The notes beneath the pieces were generated by a model that was not told the DNA's origin, ran no database searches, and was given only the letters and a program-made list of their open reading frames with translations. Shown piece after piece: positions 1 through 9,340 of a stretch of 36,379 bases of DNA; positions within the stretch are counted from its first letter, which is position 1; each line of letters opens with the position of its first letter. Source of the stretch: Fibrobacter sp. UBA7003 (lineage in GTDB: Bacteria; Fibrobacterota; Fibrobacteria; Fibrobacterales; Fibrobacteraceae); assembly GCA_002449765.1 (NCBI GenBank), contig DJXN01000016.1, positions 28,737-65,115 of the forward strand, read 5' to 3'. The position numbers and the translations under genes are program-made.

Positions 1-439
1 TTGTACCGTTGGTGCCGTCCGTTCCATTGGTACCATCCTTACCATTAGTGCCATCAACGCCATTCACGAGCACGCCTACGGAGTCGCCGGCGCAAAGCAC
101 CTTGAAACCGCCATCGAAAGGCTTCACAACACAAGAAGTTCCATCCTTACCGTCGGTGCCGTTCGTACCATTGGTGCCATTTTTACCATCGGCTCCGTTC
201 TTGCCGTTGGTACCATCTTTACCGTTAGCACCGTCTTCGCCGTTCTTCACGGTACCGACACTCTTGCCTCCGCAAATCATGTCGAAGCCGGAACCATCCT
301 CGAGCGCCTCGGCAACGCAGCTCGTGCCATCGGCCCCGTCTGCACCCGGAGCACCGTCCGTACCGTTTTCACCTGAACAGGCCACAAGCGCCAATCCCGC
401 CGTGAAGCCAACTGCGTATGTCCATTTTTTGATAGTCAT
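1..439 (-). CDS. Collagen-like repeat lipoprotein, partial (C-terminus beyond left edge)
   Basis: Reading the minus strand from ATG at 439 gives an open frame to the window edge. The protein opens with a short basic segment, a hydrophobic stretch and a lipobox-like LVAC (Cys at about residue 21), so it is probably a lipoprotein exported by Sec and anchored in a membrane. After that come Gly-X-Y triplets rich in Asn, Asp, Thr and Lys (DGTNGKDGTNGKNGADG is typical), broken twice by a non-collagen module of the form GTSC...C.G.SVG...NG.DG, each with two cysteines. The start is supported by AGGAG about 6 bases upstream. Collagen-like triplet proteins form rod-like surface structures in other bacteria; a role in adhesion or envelope architecture is inference. 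The frame is intact as far as it can be seen. Confidence 0.85.
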   Translation of the reverse strand, partial: MTIKKWTYAVGFTAGLALVACSGENGTDGAPGADGADGTSCVAEALEDGSGFDMICGGKSVGTVKNGEDGANGKDGTNGKNGADGKNGTNGTNGTDGKDGTSCVVKPFDGGFKVLCAGDSVGVLVNGVDGTNGKDGTNGTDGTNGT

Positions 440-477
440 GCTATCTCCTTTTTTAGGGGTTAGAATCTTCTTACTTT

Positions 478-507
478 TTAATGTAAGAAAAAAAAAACAT
501 TCGTCAA
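478..507 (-). promoter_or_regulatory. Candidate promoter for the collagen-like lipoprotein gene
   Basis: On the minus strand TTG (505-507) is followed after 19 bases by TACATTAA (478-485), a close match to the Bacteroidota-type pair TTTG / TAnnTTTG. The spacer contains a run of ten T. The element lies about 40 bases before the ATG at 439 and leaves room for the AGGAG ribosome binding site. Assignment rests on pattern and spacing only. Confidence 0.45.
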
Positions 508-540
508 CACTTTTCGTAAGTTTCGTAATTTTGTGCGGAA

Positions 541-572
541 TTTGGCACGGCAGGCGGTTTTTTCTAAATTTG
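541..572 (+). promoter_or_regulatory. Candidate promoter for the ABC-F gene
   Basis: TTTG at 541-544 is followed after 20 bases by TAAATTTG at 565-572, an exact match to the -33/-7 arrangement known for the Bacteroidota primary sigma factor. The GTG start at 578 lies 6 bases after the element, so the transcript could begin at or next to the start codon. No Shine-Dalgarno sequence is visible. Confidence 0.55.
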
Positions 573-577
573 CTCCC

Positions 578-2476
578 GTGATCCAGATTCAGAACGTCTC
601 CAAATCATTCGGCGTGCAAGTTTTGCTCGATGGCGCAAGCCTGCTCGTGGGCGACCATGAGCGCGTAGGGCTCGTAGGCCGTAACGGTTGCGGCAAGTCC
701 ACGCTGTTCAAGATGATTCTCGGGCAGGAATGCCTTGACGGCGGTTCCATCGACATTCCCAAGAAATACACGCTGGGCTACCTGCAGCAGCACCTGAACT
801 TCACGCACGCGACCGTGCACGAGGAGGCCTGCAGTGTCTTGAAGCCCAATGAAGACGGCTGGCTGGAAGAACACAAGGTAGAAGCGATTTTGTTCGGTCT
901 CGGATTCGACGAAGAATCCATGCACAAGAGCCCCTCGCTCCTCTCGGGCGGTTTCCAGATTCGCCTGAACCTCGCGAAGGTCTTGGCGAGCGAGCCCGAC
1001 ATGCTATTGCTCGACGAACCGACAAACTACCTCGACATCGTGTCGATGCGCTGGCTCAGCCGTTTTCTGCGTAGCTGGAAGGGCGAAGTGCTCCTGATTA
1101 CGCACGACCACCACTTTATGGACGAGGTCTGCACGCACACCGCCGGGATTTTCCGCCATAAGATTCGCAAGGTGAAGGGCACCGTAGAAAAGCTCCGCGA
1201 GACGGTGGCCGAAGAAGAGGAAGTCGCGCAACGCACGCAAGAAAACGAGGCGAAAAAGAAGGAACAGCTCGAGAAGGTTATCGAGCGTTTCCGCTACAAG
1301 GCCGCGAAAGCCGCGATGGTGCAGTCCAAGATCAAGGCCGCCGCAAAGCTTGCCACGGGCGAGCGCCTCACGCACGAACGCAATCTGGAATTCAGCTTTA
1401 CCGAGGCAGGTTTCCCCGGCAAGAGGATGCTGCAGATTAAGGGACTCTCGTTCGCGTACCCGAACAAGGGCGAAGACGGCACCGTGCAGGGAATGGGTCC
1501 CGAGCTCATCACCGACTTGACGATGGAAGTATTCAAGGGCGACCGCATCGCAGTCATCGGCCCGAACGGCCGCGGTAAAACGACGCTTTTAAATCTGATA
1601 GCAAAGGAACTGCAGCCAACCGCAGGCGAAATCAGCTACAACCCGAACCTACAGATAAACTATTTCGGACAGACGAATATCAACCGTCTGAACCTCGACA
1701 ACACCGTCGAAGAAGAAATTGCATCGGCGATTGAAGAAGTATCGCAGAAGAGCCGCGCCCGCGGGCTTGCAGGCCTCATGATGTTCAGTGGCGACAACGC
1801 GCTCAAGAAGGTGAAGGTGCTCTCCGGTGGCGAAAGGAGCCGCGTGCTCCTCGGGAAGATTCTCGCAAGCCCCTGCAACATGCTACTGCTCGACGAACCC
1901 ACGAACCACCTCGACATGGAAAGCATCGAGAGCCTCATCGACGCGCTCGAAGACTACGAAGGCACAGCGCTGGTGGTGACCCACGACGAGGAACTCCTGC
2001 ACGCGTTCGCCACAAGGCTCGTGGTGTTCGACGGCGGAACCTGCCGCATATTCGAAGGCACGTACGCCGACTTCCTCGAGAAGGTGGGCTGGGCATCCGA
2101 AAAGAAGCCCGGCGGTGCAAACTCCGCGAACATCAAGGTATCGAACATCGACGTGATGGGCGACTCGGAGAATGCCGCACCCCGCGCCAAGGAAGACCGC
2201 AAGGCCCGCGCCGACTACATCGCCGAACGCAGCAAGGTCATCAAGCCGCTCGAAAAGAAACTTGCAAAAATCGAGGAAGATATCGCGAAAGCCGAAGCCC
2301 TCGGCGGCGAACTCGAGGCAAAGCTCGTGACCGCCTCGGAAAGCGGCGACGGGAACGCCATCACCGCCATCGCCAAAGACATGGACGACAACAAGAACCT
2401 TGTCGACAGCCTCTACGCGGAATGGGAACGGACTAGCGCCGAACTCGAAGCCGCGAAGGACAAGTACCCGATATAA
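578..2476 (+). CDS. ABC-F family ATPase (Uup/EttA-like), duplicated ATP-binding cassettes
   Basis: A 632-residue soluble protein with two nucleotide-binding domains and no membrane segment, as in ABC-F proteins that act on ribosomes during translation. Domain 1 has Walker A GRNGCGKST, signature LSGG and Walker B LLLLDEPTNYLD. A charged linker (about residues 200-270) follows. Domain 2 has Walker A GPNGRGKTT, signature LSGGERSR and LLLLDEPTNHLD. The last 80 or so residues are Lys/Glu/Ala-rich and probably a coiled coil, as in Uup-type members. GTG at 578 is preferred to an upstream in-frame ATG at 533 because family homology begins at VIQIQNVSKSFG and a promoter element ends at 572. The final 354 bases are repeated at 10295-10648. 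The exact subfamily is not decided. Confidence 0.9.
   Translation: MIQIQNVSKSFGVQVLLDGASLLVGDHERVGLVGRNGCGKSTLFKMILGQECLDGGSIDIPKKYTLGYLQQHLNFTHATVHEEACSVLKPNEDGWLEEHKVEAILFGLGFDEESMHKSPSLLSGGFQIRLNLAKVLASEPDMLLLDEPTNYLDIVSMRWLSRFLRSWKGEVLLITHDHHFMDEVCTHTAGIFRHKIRKVKGTVEKLRETVAEEEEVAQRTQENEAKKKEQLEKVIERFRYKAAKAAMVQSKIKAAAKLATGERLTHERNLEFSFTEAGFPGKRMLQIKGLSFAYPNKGEDGTVQGMGPELITDLTMEVFKGDRIAVIGPNGRGKTTLLNLIAKELQPTAGEISYNPNLQINYFGQTNINRLNLDNTVEEEIASAIEEVSQKSRARGLAGLMMFSGDNALKKVKVLSGGERSRVLLGKILASPCNMLLLDEPTNHLDMESIESLIDALEDYEGTALVVTHDEELLHAFATRLVVFDGGTCRIFEGTYADFLEKVGWASEKKPGGANSANIKVSNIDVMGDSENAAPRAKEDRKARADYIAERSKVIKPLEKKLAKIEEDIAKAEALGGELEAKLVTASESGDGNAITAIAKDMDDNKNLVDSLYAEWERTSAELEAAKDKYPI
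2123..2476 (+). repeat. Direct repeat, copy A (within the intact ABC-F gene)
   Basis: This is the left copy of a 354-base direct repeat whose right copy is 10295-10648, an offset of exactly 8172 bases with no indels. The two copies bracket the 42-codon gene, the CUB-repeat gene and the truncated surface gene. Confidence 0.9.
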
Positions 2477-2500
2477 GCAATTAACTCAAGAAACGCTTAT

Positions 2501-2629
2501 TTACCCAGCCTCGTTTCCATAACCAGACGGATCGCTAGCTTCCTGCAAAATGGGGCGTTTCTGTTTTAGTTCTACAACGTTCATTTCCGGAGCGGTGTAT
2601 TCTTTTTTCTGTTCCATTGCGTTATCCAT
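2501..2629 (-). CDS. Small 42-residue protein with a YxxPEMxVxxL core
   Basis: A short frame starts with ATG at 2629 and ends with TAA at 2501, only 11 bases after the stop of the giant CUB-repeat gene; those 11 bases carry an AGG-type ribosome binding site (TAG AGGTTATAACT ATG). The peptide has a charged N-terminus, the core EYTAPEMNVVELKQK, and a small, polar, Gly/Ser-rich tail ending NEAG. There is no signal peptide, membrane segment or cysteine. From memory, short proteins with a YxxPE-hydrophobic core and a flexible tail recur in Bacteroidota and Fibrobacter genomes and are mostly unannotated; some are seen next to secretion or peptide-export genes. Function is unknown. Coupling to the upstream gene suggests co-expression with the secreted protein. 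Confidence 0.65.
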   Translation of the reverse strand: MDNAMEQKKEYTAPEMNVVELKQKRPILQEASDPSGYGNEAG

Positions 2630-2640
2630 AGTTATAACCT

Positions 2641-5600
2641 CTACTTCCTTATGTACATTCCCTTCGCCTTGGGCGTCCCATTCACATTACGGCCCTTAAG
2701 GTCGAATGTGCGCGCCGGGCGATTCAATATAAACTCTCCCGTGCGGGTATTGAAATGCCCAATAACGGTAGTCTCTTCACTGCCATCCTCCCTTTCGTAG
2801 ATGATTTCGACTTCAATCTTTTCGGGAAGGTCCTCGTCTGCAACACTAACCTTGGCATTCTTGTTAAGTCCTCTTGCGAAGCTCCGATCAAGCGGCTCAT
2901 TGATGAGGTAGGCACGCATCGGGCGGATCCATGCACCATTGGTAAACTTTACGAAGTCTCCTGCAGAAACGCCGGTAGCATTACCCGCAGCATACCCATA
3001 TACCTTGCCAACCTCGCCGTCACCGTCATACCACTCACGCCTTTCGAGCGCGCCACGGAATACCCAGTCACCCACGCGGGTTTCCGGAGTTTCCGTCGGC
3101 AAGAGTTTTTGCTTACCATGGAATGTGAGTGTATTGTCAGCAAGCTGAATTATGTACGGTGTGTACGCCGTCAGGTTTCCGGAAAGCGACGAACAAACCT
3201 CATTGACGTCATTCTGGCACCAGACCGCCCTCATCTGAACCTTCTTCTTGCCATTTCCATCGACGCCCATGCCGTCAAATTTCAATACCTGCCTCAAACC
3301 ATCAATACTCGACCCATTGATGTCAACGGGCAACACGATAGTGGAATAGCCGCTAGTGGTAAATTCTCGATTGAAGATAAGCGTATCAACAGATATTTCC
3401 TCAGGAACATATACACCATCATAGCCATTATACATTCCATTAACAGTAGCTACCGTATCTCCATCTTCGTTTACTTCAACAGAAATTGCAGCATAGTGGA
3501 CAGACTTCACAAGCGTCACAGTCAAGTCGAGACCGGAGTATGTCGAGGCGCTATAATAGCACTCCTTGTCATTATCGCATCCCCGGAACCTTATTTCCAT
3601 GTTATCGCCCATAATGGCACCAACATCAGTTGCGAGGCCTTCTCCCGTACTCGTTATCTCATGATTAGTATAATCTCCATTATTTTCAACATCAATTAAA
3701 AGACGACCCGTCGCTGTTGCGGTCATAGAGCCAGTCAATTTAAAGACGTATCCACCGGGAGCATGCATAGAAATCCTTCCATTAGCAGACGTAGTATAAT
3801 TGCCATCACTACCACCATCATCGTATATCTTGAACGACTTGACATTACCAGGAATTGATGCATACAAGTCATTCCATTCGTTGCTTGGCATATTGATAAA
3901 CAAGCCATCCTCTGCAGTAAGCTTATCCGTAAATGCCGGGATAACCGTAATATTGGTCGAAGGCATGGTAAACGACGGATTACCGTAATTGTACCATGTC
4001 GCTCCAAGCTCTACAACGGAATTGCCATCAGTATCCTCAACTCGGATGCCTTCCAAAATGTGGGTTGCATCGTGACGTATTTCGAGATTAACGGTTTGTC
4101 CAGCGAGGGCTTCGTCCTTGCTACTAGAAACAGTCCCGCCAACAGCTTCTGCAACAGCTACCGTATACTTTGTAGCAACACCACCAACCGTCACTGTCAA
4201 ATCAAGACCTTCACAGCGGTTGTAGGATATCGTTACCGTGTCGCCGGTACTCTGATACTGCCCTATATCTGTTGACTGATAGCCCCAATAGTATCTATCC
4301 TGCGGAGGATATTCCGTCCATTCTATCTGTCCGTCATGGATATTCAAGTGCGAATCCGAAGAAATACTTCCCGCAATCAAGAATCCACTTCCGTCAGTAG
4401 AAGCAAGTTCAATGATATTATCACTATAATCGCTTGTGCAATGATATTCATCCACATCGGCTGCATAGAGTTTGAACGATGTCACCCCTTCGGGCACAGT
4501 AAACTGCATCGCATTTCCACCAGACGGCATCCTGATATAAAGCCCACCTTCGGCAGTCAAGTTATTCGTAAACTGGGGCATCACCGTAACAGCATTGTTC
4601 GGCATGACAAATGTTACGGTGTTATCCGCATCCCACGTTGGCTCGCTCGTCTTTACAGGACTATTTTCCGAGTCCACGACATTGACTCCGGTAAGGATGT
4701 AGCCCGTCGCCGAATGAGCCGTCAATGTCACCGTTTCACCAGGATAAGCTGTCGCCTTGTCGATAGAAGCCGTTCCGCCTGTATACTCACCCAAAGCAAC
4801 TTCGTGCGCCTCAGCCGCAACAAGCGTCACCACCAGCTGCATATCGGCCGGATTTCCAAAATCCTTCCCCATCATAGGGTTACATGAAAAATCTAGAGTC
4901 ATCACATTTCCAGAACTCGTCACAGTCGCGACATTCTTCGTTCCGCCCATATATTCAGAATTAACCTCACTAATTACAGATGCAGAAGCATCGCCATCGT
5001 GAATAGACAATCTCGCTATTGCCATATAACGACCAGTTATTGAACCCAAAGCCTGCAATCTATACCCAATGGGCGCCCTCAATACAAGATGTCCATCCGC
5101 ACCCAAGACACTGCTCGCATTCAATCCACCATCATCATAGACCTTGAACGAGGATACACCTTCAGGTATATCTACGGTCATATCCCCCGACGCAGGCATA
5201 TTGACAAACAGCACAGACGAGGTCCAGTTATCTGTAAAGATAGCCTCCGCACTAACATCCGAATAAGGCATCGTAAATGTTGCCGTATTCGATGTCGCCC
5301 ATGTACCGCCGGTCACCTTCTTAGAATTTCCATTTGCATCCGTAACGCGGATTTCCTTTAGCAAATAGTCGCTCCTTGGAACCGCAGTCAATGTAACAGT
5401 TTCACCCGTAGCCGCAGTTGACTTATCCGAAGAAACGGTTCCCCTTAGGTTATTATAGGTAAGCGCTATTGCATGCTCTATAGAGGCATCCACAAGTTCT
5501 ACAGTCAAGTCTAAGCCATCAAACGCAGTCCCACTATTGCCGGTATTGAACATCAATGTCATCACTTGACCCGAACTATAATAAGTTCCAACATCTTTAT

Positions 5601-8600
5601 CGTATCCGCTCAAGCTACTCAAAAGAATGTCTCCAGAACGCTCTCCGTCAATAATACGCAGATAATCATTGTCCGACCCCGTAGACACGGTACCCGTCAC
5701 GCGGAAAACAAATCCCTCAGGCGCATGCATCACTAGGCTATTGATTCCGCTGGACTTCGTATATTCGCCACTCGCACCGCCATCATCATAGACCTTGAAC
5801 GAGGTAACATTGGCCGGAATATATGCCGCTATTTCCTGATCTTCGATAGGCATGTTTATAGATAGGTCATTAAAGTTGCCCGTAAATGTCGGAGAAACGG
5901 TAACGTACATGGCCGGCATTTCGAACGATGCCTGATTGCCAGAATACCATAAGCCACCATCAACTTCTACAGAATTGCCTATAGAGTCAATTACATCCAT
6001 AGACAACAGAATCTTGCCTTCTTCAGGGGTCGTCTGCAGGTAGACGTATTCCTGAACAACAGCAGAAGCCTTATCACTTTGAACTGTTCCTCCAGTAATG
6101 TCTTCCGCAATTTTCACTTCGTGCGGCGTACTAGCATCTATGAGAGTCACTGTCAAATCAAGGTTGTAACTGGCATCGTCAGAATCATATTCCAATTCAA
6201 TACTAGAGGTCTGACTGACTACGACATCCTTATCTGTACCGCAATAACCCCACAGGCATTTACCGCCATATTCATTTTTCCCTTCAATCCTAAAAACATT
6301 AGCAAGTTCGTCCGACAACCCACTCACCTGCATAACATACCCATCTGGGGCTTGCAATTCTAATGTCCCACGACCATAATAATCGTTAAAATTATCACGA
6401 TAAATTTTGAACGATGTGACTTTACTCGGGATATTTACATCAATTCTACTTCCATCCGTCGGCATAACAACATAGAGTCCTCCTTCCACAGAGAAGTTAT
6501 TTGTAAACACCGGACTAACTGTTACATCCTTGTTCGGCATAACAAAGCTGGCCTGATTATTCGAATACCAGAGCCCGCCACTGACCGCAACGGAATTATG
6601 GCCTTCTGTCTCATAAACATCTACCCGACTCAAAAGATAACCTTGTTCCGGAGTCGCACTCATCTGTACGGTTTCTCGATACTGAGCAGAGGTCTGAACA
6701 TCCAGTGTACCACCCACTGACGGGGAGTACGTTATCGTAAGCGCAGGAGGTTCGTCGAGGACAGAAACTGTCAAGTCAAGGCCTTCAGCGACACCGTCAT
6801 TACTCGTTCCAAACTTTAACGTCAAAACATTTCCTATGCTGGAAACAGGCTCAATCTCGGCCCCTTCCGAATTGCCCCAATATTCCAAGTAGGCAGAACC
6901 ATCTTCATCGCCCTCGTAAATGGAAAGAGAGCCGCTCCAATCCTTTCCATCGCTATATGACCGTTCATAACCCGTTACTTGAAGGATTTTCCCTTCTGGT
7001 GCAGTCAGTTCAAGGATTCCCTCTATTCCTTTACTGAAATTGCCATCCTTGCCTCCATCGTCATACACCTTGAACGATGTTACTCCATCCGGAATCGTTA
7101 TATACTGCTTGCCGTTCTTAGGCATGTTGACATAAAGCCCCCCCTCGGCAGAGCGCGCCGTCGCATAATCGGGAGTAACCGTAACGTCAGCATAAGGCAT
7201 TGTAAATGTAGCCGAATTGTTCGTGTACCAGGTACCGCCTTCAACAACAACATCATTGCCATTTTCGTCTACAACATTAAGTCGATTCAACCAAGAATCT
7301 TCAGACAAATCAACGTTCAAAGAAACTGTTTCTCCGATTGTTGCGGAGGCCTTATCCGAGGTAACCGTTCCTCCCGATACATTAGCAACAACAATATTAT
7401 GCTCTGTGGTGTAGTTCACCAAGGACACCTTCAAATCAATACCAGAACGTGTGCTACCATCATCCGAATAGAATGTAAGCGTTATCGTGCGTGCCGCGCT
7501 GGCAAAAGAAACGTCAATATTTTCACCGCTATAATCCTCTAAAGATTCATAATTATTCGGAACACCTTCATAAATCTTTATTCCGTCGTAACCACCTTCC
7601 GTATTCACCGTCCCCGTAATCAAGAACGAAAAACCATCCGGCACAGTCAGGATAATAGAACCATTGGCACCATCGCTATAATCCCCATTTTTACCACCAT
7701 CGTCATAGACATTGAACGAAGCAACGCCTGCGGGAATAGTTATTTCCCTTGTCTCATCATAAGACATATTGATATACGCTCCACCCTCCGCTGTAATGTT
7801 ATTAACAAACGTTGGCGTTACCGTAACACCGCTTCCAGGCATCGTAAATTTTACAGTCCTATCATCAGAATACCATTTGATTTCGGAAACGCTAACAGGG
7901 GATCCATTCTCGTCAACAACAGAAACGCCACCAATAAATTTGTTTTCGTCGGGTGTCAAAGTCAATGTTACTTCATCGCCAAACATTGCTTCAGTTTTGT
8001 CGCTAGCAACGGTACCTCCACCCGCCTGATTCAGCACCACCGCATGCGATGCCGAGAAGTCAACAACGGACACAGTTAATTCGAGGCCAGAATATGTTTC
8101 ACTTCCATCCGAATTAAAATAAAGCACCATTGATCGTCCCGTACTACTAGTAGAGACATCAACATTTACACCATCCAGAGATGCCACAAACTCATTATCA
8201 TCCAAGTCACCATTATAGATGCTGAAGTAATCACATTTCGGTTCCGTATTTAATTTTCCCGAGATTTGCAATATATGTCCCTCTGGTGCCGTCAATACAA
8301 GATATCCATCCGCATCATTACTATAATCTCCATTCTTGCCACCGTCATCATAAATCTTAAACGATGAAACTCCTGCCGGAATAATGATATTTTTCGTTCC
8401 CGAAACAGGCATATTGACAAAGGCTCCGTCAGCGGCAGAAATACGCCCCACAAACTGAGGCGTTACCGTTACTTTACTACCAGGCATAATAAACTTTGCC
8501 GTATTAGTACCAGAGTACCAGTTGATTTCGGAGGTCTTCACAATGTTTCCACTGGCATCAACAACCGATACGCCCTTTATCAAGTTACTACCGCTCGGGG

Positions 8601-9189
8601 CCAGAGTCAGAGTCACTTCTTCGCCAAAGGTCGCAGTTTCCTTGTCGCTAGTAACAATCCCTCCTTCCGCGGTATTCAACTCCACTGCATGTGATGTCGA
8701 GGCATTACCTACAGAAACATTCAACTCAAGACCAGAACGTACTTGACTCCCATCCGAATGAAAATAAAGTATCATGGTACGTTCCGCACTAGTAATCGAA
8801 ACGTCTATACCCTCTCCCGACATTTTACCCAAAAGGTATTCACCTTCCTCCCCGCTCTCCGACACCTCGTTTTTATATATCTTTAAATAATCATAACCTT
8901 CTTCCGTATTCACAGTTCCGGATACAACAAACGACAGGCCTTCCGGCACGATCAAGACTAGATATCCATCCTCATCATTGTTATAGCTTCCATACTCTCC
9001 ACCGTCGTCATATACGGTGAATGATGTTGCACCCTGAAGGATCAGGGTGTCATAATCGGATTCTGGCATATTGATATACTTTCCGCCAGTCTCCGGACTA
9101 GTCTGCAAATTCACCTGCCCGGCATTTGCCACCGAGGCAAAGAAAGCTATCAGAGTAAATAGGAAAAACACATGAAGTTCCTTTTTCAT
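2641..9189 (-). CDS. Giant secreted protein, nine CUB-like and eight InlB-B-like modules
   Basis: A 2182-residue protein with a clear signal peptide (MKKELHVFFLFTLIAFFASVANA, in two parts: basic start, hydrophobic core, cleavage after ANA). The body alternates two module types. The first, about 120 residues, has the CUB-like marks SFKVYDDGG, LxAPEG, DYLxIYxG, LYFxSDGS and GLELTVS; I count nine. The second, about 80 residues, has GGTVxSDKxxAxxGExVTLT...FTMPxxxVTVTPxF, like the divergent InlB B-repeat; I count eight. Modules 5 and 8 lack the usual DDGG. The last ~270 residues include a Bacteroidota-like beta region (TAYTPYIIQL) and a tail ending FDLKGRN...AKGMYIRK that resembles a type IX secretion sorting tail. 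It is probably a surface or released adhesin; ligand unknown. ATG at 9189 has GGAAGG upstream. Confidence 0.85.
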   Translation of the reverse strand: MKKELHVFFLFTLIAFFASVANAGQVNLQTSPETGGKYINMPESDYDTLILQGATSFTVYDDGGEYGSYNNDEDGYLVLIVPEGLSFVVSGTVNTEEGYDYLKIYKNEVSESGEEGEYLLGKMSGEGIDVSITSAERTMILYFHSDGSQVRSGLELNVSVGNASTSHAVELNTAEGGIVTSDKETATFGEEVTLTLAPSGSNLIKGVSVVDASGNIVKTSEINWYSGTNTAKFIMPGSKVTVTPQFVGRISAADGAFVNMPVSGTKNIIIPAGVSSFKIYDDGGKNGDYSNDADGYLVLTAPEGHILQISGKLNTEPKCDYFSIYNGDLDDNEFVASLDGVNVDVSTSSTGRSMVLYFNSDGSETYSGLELTVSVVDFSASHAVVLNQAGGGTVASDKTEAMFGDEVTLTLTPDENKFIGGVSVVDENGSPVSVSEIKWYSDDRTVKFTMPGSGVTVTPTFVNNITAEGGAYINMSYDETREITIPAGVASFNVYDDGGKNGDYSDGANGSIILTVPDGFSFLITGTVNTEGGYDGIKIYEGVPNNYESLEDYSGENIDVSFASAARTITLTFYSDDGSTRSGIDLKVSLVNYTTEHNIVVANVSGGTVTSDKASATIGETVSLNVDLSEDSWLNRLNVVDENGNDVVVEGGTWYTNNSATFTMPYADVTVTPDYATARSAEGGLYVNMPKNGKQYITIPDGVTSFKVYDDGGKDGNFSKGIEGILELTAPEGKILQVTGYERSYSDGKDWSGSLSIYEGDEDGSAYLEYWGNSEGAEIEPVSSIGNVLTLKFGTSNDGVAEGLDLTVSVLDEPPALTITYSPSVGGTLDVQTSAQYRETVQMSATPEQGYLLSRVDVYETEGHNSVAVSGGLWYSNNQASFVMPNKDVTVSPVFTNNFSVEGGLYVVMPTDGSRIDVNIPSKVTSFKIYRDNFNDYYGRGTLELQAPDGYVMQVSGLSDELANVFRIEGKNEYGGKCLWGYCGTDKDVVVSQTSSIELEYDSDDASYNLDLTVTLIDASTPHEVKIAEDITGGTVQSDKASAVVQEYVYLQTTPEEGKILLSMDVIDSIGNSVEVDGGLWYSGNQASFEMPAMYVTVSPTFTGNFNDLSINMPIEDQEIAAYIPANVTSFKVYDDGGASGEYTKSSGINSLVMHAPEGFVFRVTGTVSTGSDNDYLRIIDGERSGDILLSSLSGYDKDVGTYYSSGQVMTLMFNTGNSGTAFDGLDLTVELVDASIEHAIALTYNNLRGTVSSDKSTAATGETVTLTAVPRSDYLLKEIRVTDANGNSKKVTGGTWATSNTATFTMPYSDVSAEAIFTDNWTSSVLFVNMPASGDMTVDIPEGVSSFKVYDDGGLNASSVLGADGHLVLRAPIGYRLQALGSITGRYMAIARLSIHDGDASASVISEVNSEYMGGTKNVATVTSSGNVMTLDFSCNPMMGKDFGNPADMQLVVTLVAAEAHEVALGEYTGGTASIDKATAYPGETVTLTAHSATGYILTGVNVVDSENSPVKTSEPTWDADNTVTFVMPNNAVTVMPQFTNNLTAEGGLYIRMPSGGNAMQFTVPEGVTSFKLYAADVDEYHCTSDYSDNIIELASTDGSGFLIAGSISSDSHLNIHDGQIEWTEYPPQDRYYWGYQSTDIGQYQSTGDTVTISYNRCEGLDLTVTVGGVATKYTVAVAEAVGGTVSSSKDEALAGQTVNLEIRHDATHILEGIRVEDTDGNSVVELGATWYNYGNPSFTMPSTNITVIPAFTDKLTAEDGLFINMPSNEWNDLYASIPGNVKSFKIYDDGGSDGNYTTSANGRISMHAPGGYVFKLTGSMTATATGRLLIDVENNGDYTNHEITSTGEGLATDVGAIMGDNMEIRFRGCDNDKECYYSASTYSGLDLTVTLVKSVHYAAISVEVNEDGDTVATVNGMYNGYDGVYVPEEISVDTLIFNREFTTSGYSTIVLPVDINGSSIDGLRQVLKFDGMGVDGNGKKKVQMRAVWCQNDVNEVCSSLSGNLTAYTPYIIQLADNTLTFHGKQKLLPTETPETRVGDWVFRGALERREWYDGDGEVGKVYGYAAGNATGVSAGDFVKFTNGAWIRPMRAYLINEPLDRSFARGLNKNAKVSVADEDLPEKIEVEIIYEREDGSEETTVIGHFNTRTGEFILNRPARTFDLKGRNVNGTPKAKGMYIRK

Positions 9190-9228
9190 GCCAGACCTTC
9201 CTTTTTTAATAATTATATAACATTATTA

Positions 9229-9259
9229 TAAACTTATACTGAAAAGGGGCTAAAGTCAA
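9229..9259 (-). promoter_or_regulatory. Candidate promoter for the CUB-repeat gene
   Basis: On the minus strand TTG (9257-9259) is followed after exactly 20 bases by TAAGTTTA (9229-9236), one base from TAnnTTTG. Transcription would start near 9222, giving a leader of about 30 bases that holds the GGAAGG ribosome binding site. The leader is very AT-rich. Confidence 0.5.
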
Positions 9260-9340
9260 GAACCCCAATTCTTGCAATAAGCAGAATCACGTAAAAATGA
9301 TACTTTTTGTTATCTCGTAAACAAAAAGTTACAACTAACG

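Noticed and set aside
9..581. Plus-strand frame rich in Val-Pro-Ser-Leu repeats
   Set aside because: It is the antisense of the Gly-X-Y lipoprotein gene, which has a lipobox, a ribosome binding site and meaningful repeats.
2474..2500. ATAAGC / GCTTAT inverted repeat as a terminator between the convergent genes
   Set aside because: The stem is six AT-rich pairs with a 16-base loop and only two T after it, too weak to call.
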